From positions 30,927,795-30,987,794 of the forward strand of contig NC_092670.1 of the NCBI RefSeq assembly GCF_964355755.1: a stretch of 60,000 nucleotides of DNA, given 5' to 3'. Shown here piece by piece: positions 1 through 12,200 of this stretch. How positions within the stretch are numbered: position 1 is the stretch's first letter; each line of letters opens with the position of its first letter. The position numbers were made by a program, and so were the translations under genes. This DNA is from Antedon mediterranea (Eukaryota; Echinodermata; Crinoidea; Comatulida; Antedonidae). Below the pieces are notes generated by a model, which worked only from the letters and a program-made list of their open reading frames with translations, searched no databases and was not told the origin of the DNA.

Positions 1-18
1 AATTATATATTATCCTAC

Positions 19-269
19 CAGGCTGCTAATGCTAACTGGTGTGTCCGAGTCTTCTGGTAAATAGTACACAAGCATATTATCAACATACGCATCTGATCCT
101 AGACCACCTCCTAAGATGTTAAATCCTGTGATTCTATAGGTACCATTAAGGTTTACAGTAAGAATTCCTCCAGATGATGCTGTGTAGCCGTAAACTCCAT
201 TCACATCTGGTTCACTGTCAAAGCTTAGACTTTGTGGAGCATCTAGCATCGGTACAACTTCAGTACAAG
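19..269 (-). CDS. Discoidin module D16, exon A only (gene continues left)
   Basis: A 251-nt exon, phase 1-0: [46 protein letters not shown]. The donor is GTAGGATA. By analogy an exon B ending in LGC must lie outside the window. It has GY in place of the usual GW. Confidence 0.85.
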
Positions 270-3200
270 CTAGACATTGAAACAAAGCTTGGTTACAAAA
301 TTGTTTGGAATTATCGAAAAAAAAAAGAATACACATTTCTCTTATTATTATATAGTCAAAACTATTATTTGTTTACAACTCAGGTTAAGCAATAAACTCT
401 ATATTTAAAGTTGACAAAGGTAATTAATTGATCCTTTACAGTAATATTCATAATTTCAGTATTGTTAATATATAATTACCCGGGATTGATGATGTCATTA
501 ACATTCCAGTGGTTTGGCTATATGTGGTCGTAGACTGTCCAGTGGTTGATGTGACATTGCTTGCTGTAGTTGTACCACGAGCAGCAGTGGTTGTAGCTCG
601 TTCAGTAACAGCAGCAGTTGTTGTAGCAATTCCTGCAACAGTAGTAGACTGACGAGCAGTGGTAGTACTCTGTCCAGCAATTGTAGTAGCAATTCCTGCA
701 ACAGTAGTAGACTGACGAGCAGTGGTAGTACTCTGTCCAGCAATGGTAGTAGGAAGTTTAGCAAGAGTAGTAGACTGACGAGCAGTCGTAGTAGCCTGTC
801 CAGCAATGGTAGTAGCAATTCCTGCAACAGTAGTAGACTGACGAGCAGTGGTAGTAGCCTGTCCAGCAATGGTAGTAGCAATTCCTGCAACAGTAGTAGA
901 CTGACGAGCAGTGGTAGTACTCTGTCCAGCAATGGTAGTAGCAATTCCTGCAACAGTAGTAGACTGACGAGCAGTGGTAGTACTCTGTCCAGCAATGGTA
1001 GTAGCAATTCCTGCAACAGTAGTAGACTGACGAGCAGTGGTAGTACTCTGTCCAGCAATGGTAGTAGGAAGTTTAGCAAGAGTAGTAGACTGACGAGCAG
1101 TGGTAGTACTCTGTCCAGCAATGGTAGTAGCAATTCCTGCAACAGTAGTAGACTGACGAGCAGTGGTAGTACTCTGTCCAGCAATGGTAGTAGCAATTCC
1201 TGCAACAGTAGTAGACTGACGAGCAGTGGTAGTACTCTGTCCAGCAATGGTAGTAGCAATTCCTGCAACAGTAGTAGACTGACGAGCAGTGGTAGTACTC
1301 TGTCCAGCAATGGTAGTAGGAAGTTTAGCAAGAGTCGTTGCCTTACCAGCAGTAGTTGTAGCCTGACCAGATGTGGTTGTAGCCTGTCTTGCTATAGTTG
1401 TAGCCTGTTTAGCTGTAGTTGTGGGCTGGCCAGCAACAGTTGTAACATGAGCTGTTGTTAACTCAATGCTGGATGTTGATCCTGCAATTGTCCATACACC
1501 AGTTGGACTAACTGTTGGCATCTGAGGTGTAGTACCTTAGCAAAGTTAAATTATATACAGATATCAATAAATAAATTGATATATGCATTTTGTATGTAAT
1601 ACAGTACTTATAATGTATTGTAAACATAAATGTGTAATTGTTTGAAAAGAAGGTAATTAATTATTAAAATACATTACATTCCAATACATTCAATAACGTA
1701 AAAACAAAATCAATTAACATGTTTAAAAAAATTACTTTTTTTAGTTGTTGCTCCTGGTAGTGAGGTTAGTGTCACCAAAGGTCTATTGGTTGTTATTCTT
1801 TGCGTTGTCGTCGATCTTAATGTGGTAATAGCTGGAGGTGCACCACGCGTTGTTACAATGGGTGTGGTGGGAACAGCCGTAGGTGCTTCGGTTACAACTG
1901 GAATTGATGTTGTTGCTTTAAAACATAAATAATTGGAATCAACAAAATAAAACAAATTCAAAAGTCCAAATATCTAAAATCTAAAAGTTAGACTACCAAT
2001 ACCAAGATGTGAACACTGAAAAGACAAATAGTAAATCAAGTGAAGACAGTGTGCAGTAAACAAGATAAAGGAAACCTACCTTTATGACAACCAAGGACTT
2101 CTACACGTAGGCGCAACTTCTCTGGTTCAATGTCAAGAATGCGAATAATCAAAGTCTTAGCTTCAACTCTTGTATCAAAGATAATGGTTTTTGGAGTCAC
2201 ACTGTCAGTGTTGGCTGATATTATCTGCAAAAAGATTACAGTATTTAATTTTCTGCTAAAATTTCTTAACATATGGCTGCTTTAAGAATGTAGTCCATGC
2301 TGTCACCACTAAAATATGGAATAAAGCTAATAATTAAAAAATAAATATCTTATACAATTTGACTTCATCAAATTTCACAAACTTTGTCATAGTAAATTTA
2401 CCTGGTCATTATTTTGAGTAAACACCTGAGGCACAATGACTTCTTCGTTGGTATAATAGATCACAATTGTTTTTGCATATAAATCGGTTTCTGGTCCTCC
2501 ACCAAGTACATTAATACCAGTAACCATCATCTCTGATATCAAGTTAATGGTCAAAGATTCAGAATCAACTGGTTGCCAGCCATATGCGCCATTAATCATT
2601 TCGCTATCAAAAAATAACTCTGGTGGTGTATCCTCGGAAAGTGGTAATACTTCTCGACATACATGGCCAGTTGTCTCTGGTTTAGGTGGCAAATTGGTAG
2701 TAGATATAGATGGAGGTGAACCAGTTGTTTGTGGCATAGTTGATACCACACTTGTAGTTGTCATCCCTGGTGCTACCGTAGTACTTGGTACTCCAGGTGT
2801 TTTCGGAGTTGCTGTAGCAATAGGTGGCTCAAATGTAAGTAGAGGTTTGGTTGTTCTTTCACCAGAAAGAATGCCTGTAGTTGCCTGAAATATTCGTGCA
2901 GTTGTGGTTGCTCCAACTGTTGTCGTCTGCTCTACAACAGGTGTTGTTGATGGCTGAGCTGGACCAGTAGTCTGTCTTGGAGCCTCTGTGGGTGACCTAA
3001 ATGTTGGTAAAGGTTTGGTTGTTCTTTCCCCAGAAAGAATGCCTGTAGTTGCCTGAATTATTCGTGCAGTTGTGGTTGCTCCAACTGTAGTTGTCTGCCC
3101 TTCAACAGGTGTTGTTGAAGGCTGAGCTGGACCAGTTGTCTGACTTGGAGCTTCTGTGGGCGGCTTAAATGTTGGTAGAGGTTTGGTTGTTATTTCACCT

Positions 3201-6200
3201 GAAAGAATTCCTGTGGTTGCCTGAATAATTCGTGGAGTTGTTGTTGCTATAAAACAAGTGTAATTTAATAAATTACGAAACAAAACAAACACATGAAGCA
3301 CAGTTTATAAAAAAAAAATTTCTTATGAAACTGGAAATTTCCTAACAAATTATCTGTTTAGGTTTTAAGCAATTAAAAAAAGCAGACATTATATAAAGAT
3401 ATTTTTAGCTGTCTTAAGGTTTTCCAGTTTGGAGAGAGAAATTGGAAGTAAAGGTACCATACTATAAATAATAAATCTAAGAATATAAAACTGAAAAAAG
3501 ACTTTTACTACTACATGATATAAAACATTTCATTAGCAGATAATAAAACTGATTGAAGCGAATAGCTAAAATTGTTCATGCTTAATTTGAGTTTATGAAA
3601 ATAAGGATATAAATATTTCACCTTCTAAATGACATCCATAGACTGTAGCTCTCAGTGTAAGTGTTCCAACATAATCCAATATTACAATTCGCAGTCCAGT
3701 TACCAAAGGCAGATTTGGCATAAATGTTTCTATTTTACCACTATTATCTGCAGTCGGTACAATATCAAATACCTAAAAGAAGTATACATTATATTAATAA
3801 AATAACGATGACAGTATGTATAATGTAAGCATGCGAAGAAATGTTTGTCAAACAAATTTATTCAATAGTTTGTCACCTTTCATGCAGGGGGTAGGGGGTG
3901 GTGGCATAGGTTTAGGTATTAACTGAATTAAAAGCATTACTTGTTGAGATTCTGTGAAATCTGAAGCACCGACTCTTCTAAGGTCAACACGGAAACGTGT
4001 TATAACATTGTCATCTTCTCCTTGAATCACTATGCTAGCTGGTTTAACATTATCAGTAAATGTAAATTCTAGCCACGCATTCTCTACACCAAAGATATTT
4101 GGTGACCAAGGATTAATGCTATCGATTTCGGTGAGAGATGGTGATTGATTATCCGACGTACTCCGTGTTGTTTCAACACCAACATTCATTCCAATATTAT
4201 CTCTGCAGGCTAAAACAAAAAAAAAAAACACGCAAAAAGGCTCAATTTAGCAATAGCTAATTATTAACTATTCTATTAACAATATTAACTCCAAAAATTG
4301 GGCAGGTATTAGCACAATTGAACATGTTTTATTACCATGAATAGTTGTCATCACAGCTTCTGAAGTAGTTACTGGTCTTGTAGTTGGAGCAGCTGCAGTG
4401 GTTGATCTATGGGACAGTGGAATTGTTGTTGCAAGAGCTACTGTTGTTGATGCTTTTGTTGTTCCTGGTGCTACAGAGGTTGTTGATATTACTGATGTTG
4501 TAGCTTCTGTGGGCAAAACTGTTGTGACTTCATGAAGACATCCAAATACTCCAACTCGTAATGTTGGCACAGAATCATCGTACAAAGAAATCTGGATTCT
4601 AATTGCTTCAACAATAGGGAAGTCTTCTGGAAGTTCAAATGCCACTGGTATTGAATTATCCTCAAAGTATGGAACTGTTAATACTTTTTCCCATCTAGTC
4701 AGTAATAAATCACTGGGTTCCTTGTAGAATAATTGCATAGTTGTTACAGCATCAGGACCATTTCCTTGTACTTGAAGGGCTCTAACACTGACAGGTGTTT
4801 CAAACTCAATATCTACAAATGGATTGGGTTCTTCCTGTAGATTACTTGGATACCATGGTTCCTCGCTGTTGAGTTTGGTACTGTCTGGGTTGTTTACATT
4901 GTCAGAAGTACTTCTGGTGGTTGTCAGTTGTTCAACCTCATCCAAGTTCATTTCACATACTGAATAAAAAATAATATTGATTTTAGAAATTACATTAAAA
5001 CATTTGTTTGGCTGTGAAATATATTTCTGAAAAAGTATAATAGTTAAAATTAAACCTTACCTGCACTAGTTGTCATCACAGCTTCTGAAGTAGTTACTGG
5101 TCTTGTAGTTGGAGCAGTTGCAGTGGTTGATCTATGCGACATTGGAATTGTTGTTGCAAGAGCTACTGTTGTTGATGCTTTTGTTGTTCCTGGTGCTACA
5201 GAGGTTGTTGATATTACTGATGTTGTAGCTTCTGTGGGCAAAACTGTTGTGACTTCATGAAGACATCCAAATACTCCAACTCGTAATGTTGGCACAGAAT
5301 CATCATACAAAGAAATCTGGATTCTAATTGCTTCAACAACAGGGAAGTCTTCTGGAAGTTCAAATGCCACTGGTATTGAATTATCCTCAAAGTATGGAAC
5401 TGTTAAAACTTTTTCCCATCTAGTCAGTACTAAATCATTGGGTTCCTTGTAGAATAATTGCATAGTTGTTACAGCATCAGGACCATTTCCTTGTACTTGA
5501 AGGGCTCTAACACTGACAGGTGTTTCAAACTCAATATCTACAAATGGATTGGGTTCTTCCTGTAGATTACTTGGATACCATGGATCCTCACTGTTGAGTT
5601 TGGTACTGTCTGGGTTGTTTACATTGTCAGAAGTACTTCTGGTGGTTGTCAGTTGTTCAACCTCATCTAAGTTCATTTCACATACTGAATAAAAATAATA
5701 TTGATTTTAGAAATTACATTAAAACATTTGTTTGGCTGTGAAATATATTTCTGAAAAAGTATAATAGTTAAAATTAAACCTTACCTGCACTAGTTGTCAT
5801 CACAGCTTCTGAAGTAGTTACTGGTCTTGTAGTTGGAGCAGTTGCAGTGGTTGATCTATGCGACATTGGAATTGTTGTTGCAAGAGCTACTGTTGTTGAT
5901 GCTTTTGTTGTTCCTGGTGCTACAGAGGTTGTTGATATTACTGATGTTGTAGCTTCTGTGGGCAAAACTGTTGTGACTTCATGAAGACATCCAAATACTC
6001 CAACTCGTAATGTTGGCACAGAATCATCATACAAAGAAATCTGGATTCTAATTGCTTCAACAACAGGGAAGTCTTCTGGAAGTTCAAATGCCACTGGTAT
6101 TGAATTATCCTCAAAGTATGGAACTGTTAAAACTTTTTCCCATCTAGTCAGTACTAAATCATTGGGTTCCTTGTAGAATAATTGCATAGTTGTTACAGCA

Positions 6201-9200
6201 TCAGGACCATTTCCTTGTACTTGAAGGGCTCTAACACTGACAGGTGTTTCAAACTCAATATCTACAAATGGATTGGGTTCTTCCTGTAGATTACTTGGAT
6301 ACCATGGATCCTCACTGTTGAGTTTGGTACTGTCTGGGTTGTTTACATTGTCAGAAGTACTTCTGGTGGTTGTCAGTTGTTCAACCTCATCTAAGTTCAT
6401 TTCACATACTAAATAAAAATAATATTGATTTTAGAAATTACATTAAAACATTTGTTTGGCTGTGAAATATATTTCTGAAAAAGTATAATAGTTAAAATTA
6501 AACCTTACCTGCACTAGTTGTCATCACAGCTTCTGAAGTAGTTACTGGTCTTGTAGTTGGAGCAGTTGCAGTGGTTGATCTATGCGACATTGGAATTGTT
6601 GTTGCAAGAGCTACTGTTGTTGATGCTTTTGTTGTTCCTGGTGCTACAGAGGTTGTTGATATTACTGATGTTGTAGCTTATGAAAAATAATGTTGATGTT
6701 AGAAATGATACTAAACATTTAGTTTAGCATTTATCTATATTGACAAAAACATGCTAACTTTTCTGGCTGTTTTACTTTATCGTTTTGATTTAGCTTTTCA
6801 CTTTTTTTTGTATCTCCATTGAGATCCAGCCACTGATACCCACAGCATTTTCATTTTTTCAATTATTTGCCTTTGGATTTATATATATATATATATATTC
6901 CTTCCAAATTCCTTCACTTGCACTGATAAAGGGCTAGTGTTGCCCGAAAGCTCTGCTAACTTTTCTGGCTGTTTACTTTATCGTTTTGATTTAGCTTTTC
7001 GCTTTTTATTTTTGTATCTCCATTGAGATCCAGCCACTGATACCCACAGCATTGTCATTTTTTTCAGTAATTTGCTTTTGGATTTATATATATATATATA
7101 TATAGTTATATTACCTAGACTAGTTGTTACGACTTCTTTTGGAGTAGTAACTGGCCTTGTACTTGGGGCAGCTGCAGTTGTTGATGCTCCTGAATGATTG
7201 AAAAATAATTGTAAATTATTAATGGAAATGATATCAAAACCTGTAGTCACTAATAGTTATAGTCTAGTATCATTGAAAAAATAATTATTGAAAGTTGTAT
7301 TACCTGGACTAGTTGTTACCACTTCTTTTGGAGTAGTAACTGGCCTGGTACTTGGTGCAACTGCAGTAGTTGGTCTTTGAGACAGTAAACTTGTAGTTGC
7401 AAGCACTGTGGTTGTTGGTGCTTCAGATTCTGTTGTTCCTTGTGCTGCAGAAGTTGTAGATATTACTCCTGTTGGGAAAAATAATATTTTAAGTAGCTTT
7501 TACACCATTAGATTTTAAATATTTCGTTTGTTTTTTGCTTGCAAAAATGGCAATAAAAGTAAATGAAAAATATAATAATTCAAATTATAATAAAGAAGCA
7601 TAAGAATAATTACCAGAGACAGATGTTGCTACAGATTCTTGAGTTGTTGCTGATAAACCTGTATTTCTTGTACTTGAAGAAGCTGCCATTGTTGTTGTAC
7701 GTTGATGGAATGGAGTTGTAGTATGAACTGAAGACAGTCCCGTTGTAGCTCCCACAGTAGTGGTCTTTAGTTCTGAAATAGTAATTTAATAAAAGTAAAA
7801 TCCACATGCCATACCCTATCAGAATAATGTTCAAAGCATTGCAAGGGGTCCGGCCGTATGTAAAACTTATACAATATCTTAGAAGATTACAACTGTTACA
7901 AATTATAACATGTAATAAAAAGCTGTAACACATTTCTGTAGTTTAAGCAGGGTATTAGACTGCATTACACATCTGTATGATCAATTTGCACTATTTATGA
8001 AAGTTGGGAATACTTGTAATATAAATATACACAAAATTTAGTTTTACCAAGTTTTGTAGTAGGCAAAATGGATAGTGTAGTTGAAGGAACTCCAGGTCCT
8101 TTAGTACTTGCTGAAGCAGTGGTAGACTGTTGAGGTAATGCAGTAGAGGTTCCAACTGGCACTGCTTCTGTTGTAGATCCTATTGTGGTTTGAATTTCTG
8201 TAAACAAAAAACATTGTCAAGTATTCTATAAATAACAATAACTAAAGTGGATCACATACAAGTACACAAATATTCATGTATTATTACTCATACTAGCTTA
8301 TTATATACTGTATTTTATTTACTGTATAAAAAAACAATTTTCCATTTATCTTCCCTTTAACAACACAAACTTTTAAATAGACTACCATATCACATTTCCA
8401 CACATGTACATTATACGGATTTTGGCTCCAACATTTCCTGAATAATTAGAATCCAGAGCAAGTGGGAATGACCCAAGACAGCATTGTGGGTACCTTGAAG
8501 AATGTGATAGGTGGTGTGAAAGAGTACATGCAGCTATCAAATCCATAAGATTGAAACTGAGAAAATCAAGATGGCTGTGAAAGGTGAAAATCAGATTTGT
8601 GGGAAACCTGGTTGCGGCAATCAAATCGGTCAAGTGAACACTCTATGCTACATTGCCACAAACTTCAAAGCACTCTCAGACTAATAGAAAATACATTAAT
8701 ATTTATCTGTTCACCTTGTTCTGTAGTTGCTAAAACCGATAATGTTGTTGAGGGAACTCCAGGCCCTTTAGTACTTGGAGCTGCTGCAGTAGTAGACTGT
8801 TGAGGGGACGATGTTCCAACTTGTCCTATTGTGGTTTTAATCTCTGTAAGTTTGAACAAATATCAGTTCATGAGGATAAAACATTCAATACAAATATTAA
8901 TATTTTAAAAATGATCAAAATTGATTGAATATTTCAATATGACACAAATGTTTTATTACCTGAACTAGTTGTAATCACAGGTTGTAGAGTAGTTGCTGGC
9001 CTTGAACTAGTAGTTGTTGCTTTTTGAGACAGAGTTGTCGTTGCAAGCACTGCTGTTGTTCCTGGTGCTGCAGATATTACTGATGTTGTAGCTTCTGTGG
9101 GCAATACTGTTGTGACATCATGTAAACATCCAAATACTCCAACTCGTAATGTTGGCACAGAATCATCATACGAAGAAATCTGGACTCTAATTGCTTCAAC

Positions 9201-12200
9201 AACAGGGAAGTCTTCTGGAAGGTCAAATGCCACTGGTATTATATTATCCTCAAAGTATGGAACCGTTAACACTTTTTCCCATCTAGTCAGTACTAAATCA
9301 TTGGGTTCTTTGTAGAATAATTGCATAGTTGTTACAGTATCAGGACCGTTTCCTTGTACTTGAAGGGCTCTAACACTGACAGGTGTTTCAAACTCAATAT
9401 CTACAAATGGTTTGGGTTCTTCCTGTAGATTACTTGGATACCATGGTTCCTCGCTGTTGAGTTTGGTACTGTCTGGGTTGTTTACATTGTCAGAAGTGCT
9501 TCTGGTGGTTGTCAGTTGTTCAACCTCATCCAAGTTCATTTTACATACTGAAAATTAAAAATAAAACAGTAAAAATCATGTCAGATGGTAAAAATTTGTT
9601 TGCACCACCTTTCAGCTTCAATAATATAATTAAAAGAATTTTAAATTACCTGGGCCAGTTGTCATTTGTACTTTTGGTGTAGTTATTGGTCTCTTTGTAC
9701 TTGGAGCTGGTGCAGTGGTTGACTTTTTAGAAAATGGAGTAATAGTTCCAAGTGGAGCAGTTGTTGGTGCTTCTGACTCAGTAGTAACTGGTGCGGCAGA
9801 AGTTGTAGATATTACCGAAACGGTTGTAGATTCAGCTGGTAAAGCTGTTGTTACTTCATGTAAACATCCAAAAACTCCGATTCTTAGTGTTGGGTTAGTA
9901 TCTTCATATTTATACATTTCAACTCGTAGAAGCTCAATGGCTGGAAAATCTTCAGGAAGATTAGCATTCAGCAAAACTGAGTTATCGGGTTGGTCTTGAA
10001 CAATGATTAATTTATTCCACGATGTCAGCTGTTTAGAATTAGGTTCTTTATAGTACAATCTCAGTGTGGAAACCGAATTGTCACCATCTCCTTGAATCTG
10101 AAGAGCAGTTACGCTTACAGGTACACTGAATGCAATATCTACATAAGGTTTTGTATCTTCTTCTAGATTATTTGGATACCATGGGTTATCATTGTCAATC
10201 TTGGTACTGTCTGGATTTGCTACTTCGTCAGAAGTACTTCTGGTAGTTTTTAACTCTTCAACCTCATCCAAGTTCATTTCACATACTGAAAAAATAAACA
10301 AAACAGTAAAAATCATGTCAGACGTATCTTTGCACACCTTTGCCACTTCAATGATATGATTTTAAAATGTTAAATTACCTAGACCAGTTGTCATGTGTAC
10401 TTCTGGTGTAGTTATTGGTCTCTTTGTAGTTGGAGCAGGTGCAGTGGTTGATTTTTTAGAAAATGGAGTTATGGTTCCAAGTGGAGCTGTTGTTGGTGCT
10501 TCTGACTCAGTGGTACCTGGTGCCTCAGAAATTGTAGAAATTACTGAAACGGTTGTAGATTCAGCTGGTGAAGCTGTTGTCACGTCATGTAAACATCCAA
10601 ATACTCCAACTCGTAATGTTGGCACAGAATCATCATACGAAGAAATCTGGACTCTAATTGCTTTAACAACAGGGAAGTCTTCTGGAAGTTCAAATGCCAC
10701 TGGTATTGAATTATCCTCAAAGTATGGAACTGTTAACACTTTTTCCCATCTAGTCAGTACTAAATCATTGGGTTCTTTGTAGAATAATTGCATAGTTGTT
10801 ACAGTATCAGGACCGTTTCCTTGTACTTGAAGGGCTCTAACACTGACAGGTGTTTCAAACTCAATATCTAAAAATGGTTTGGGTTCTTCCTGAAGATTAC
10901 TTGGATACCATGGTTCCTCGCTGTTGAGTTTGGTACTGTCTGGGTTGTTTACATTGTCAGAAGTGCTTCTGGTGGTTGTCAGTTGTTCAACCTCATCCAA
11001 GTTCATTTTACATACTGAAAATTAAAAATAAAACAGTAAAAATCATGTCAGATGGTAAAAATTTGTTTGCACCACCTTTCAGCTTCAATAATATAATTAA
11101 AAGAATTTTAAATTACCTGGGCCAGTTGTCATTTGTACTTTTGGTGTAGTTATTGGTCTCTTTGTACTTGGAGCTGGTGCAGTGGTTGACTTTTTAGAAA
11201 ATGGAGTAACAGTTCCAAGTGGAGCAGTTGTTGGTGCTTCTGACTCAGTAGTAACTGGTGCGGCAGAAGTTGTAGATATTACCGAAACGGTTGTAGATTC
11301 AGCTGGTAAAGCTGTTGTTACTTCATGTAAACATCCAAAAACTCCGATTCTTAGTGTTGGGTTAGTATCTTCATATTTATACATTTCAACTCGTAGAAGC
11401 TCAATGGCTGGAAAATCTTCAGGAAGATTAGCATTCAGCAAAACTGAGTTATCGGGTTGGTCTTGAACAATGATTAATTTATTCCACGATGTCAGCTGTT
11501 TAGAATTAGGTTCTTTATAGTACAATCTCAGTGTGGAAACCGAATTGTCACCATCTCCTTGAATCTGAAGAGCAGTTACGCTTACAGGTACACTGAATGC
11601 AATATCTACATAAGGTTTTGTATCTTCTTCTAGATTATTTGGATACCATGGGTTATCATTGTCAATCTTGGTACTGTCTGGATTTGCTACTTCGTCAGAA
11701 GTACTTCTGGTAGTTTCTAACTCTTCAACCTCATCCAAGTTCATTTCACATACTGAAAAAATAAACAAAACAGTAAAAATCATGTCAGACGTATCTTTGC
11801 ACACCTTTGCCACTTCAATGATATGATTTTAAAATGTTAAATTACCTAGACCAGTTGTCATGTGTACTTCTGGTGTAGTTATTAGTCTCTTTGTAGTTGG
11901 AGCAGGTGCAGTGGTTGATTTTTTAGAAAATGGAGTTATGGTTCCAAGTGGAGCTGTTGTTGGTGCTTCTGACTCAGTGGTACCTGGTGCCTCAGAAATT
12001 GTAGAAATTACTGAAACGGTTGTAGATTCAGCTGGTGAAGCTGTTGTCACGTCATGTAAACATCCAAATACTCCAACTCGTAATGTTGGCACAGAATCAT
12101 CATACAAAGAAATCTGGACTCTAATTGCTTTAACAACAGGGAAGTCTTCTGGAAGTTCAAATGCCACTGGTATTGAATTATCCTCAAAGTATGGAACTGT

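Larger units (their letters stand above)
5061..6676. repeat. 724-bp tandem duplication, third copy truncated
   Basis: Exon ends 5684 and 6408 and exon starts 5061, 5785 and 6509 are all 724 bp apart. Introns are the same apart from single-base changes (CATACTGAATAAAA at 5681 versus CATACTAAATAAAA at 6405). The third unit stops after the mucin tail at about 6676. Confidence 0.95.

Noticed and set aside
498-1331. Leu-rich open frame ([16 protein letters not shown] repeats) in another frame of the Thr exon
   Set aside because: A shifted reading of the 63-bp repeat; no splice or domain support.
480-1535. CRISPR-like array
   Set aside because: Repeats are contiguous coding units without unique spacers, in a eukaryotic gene.
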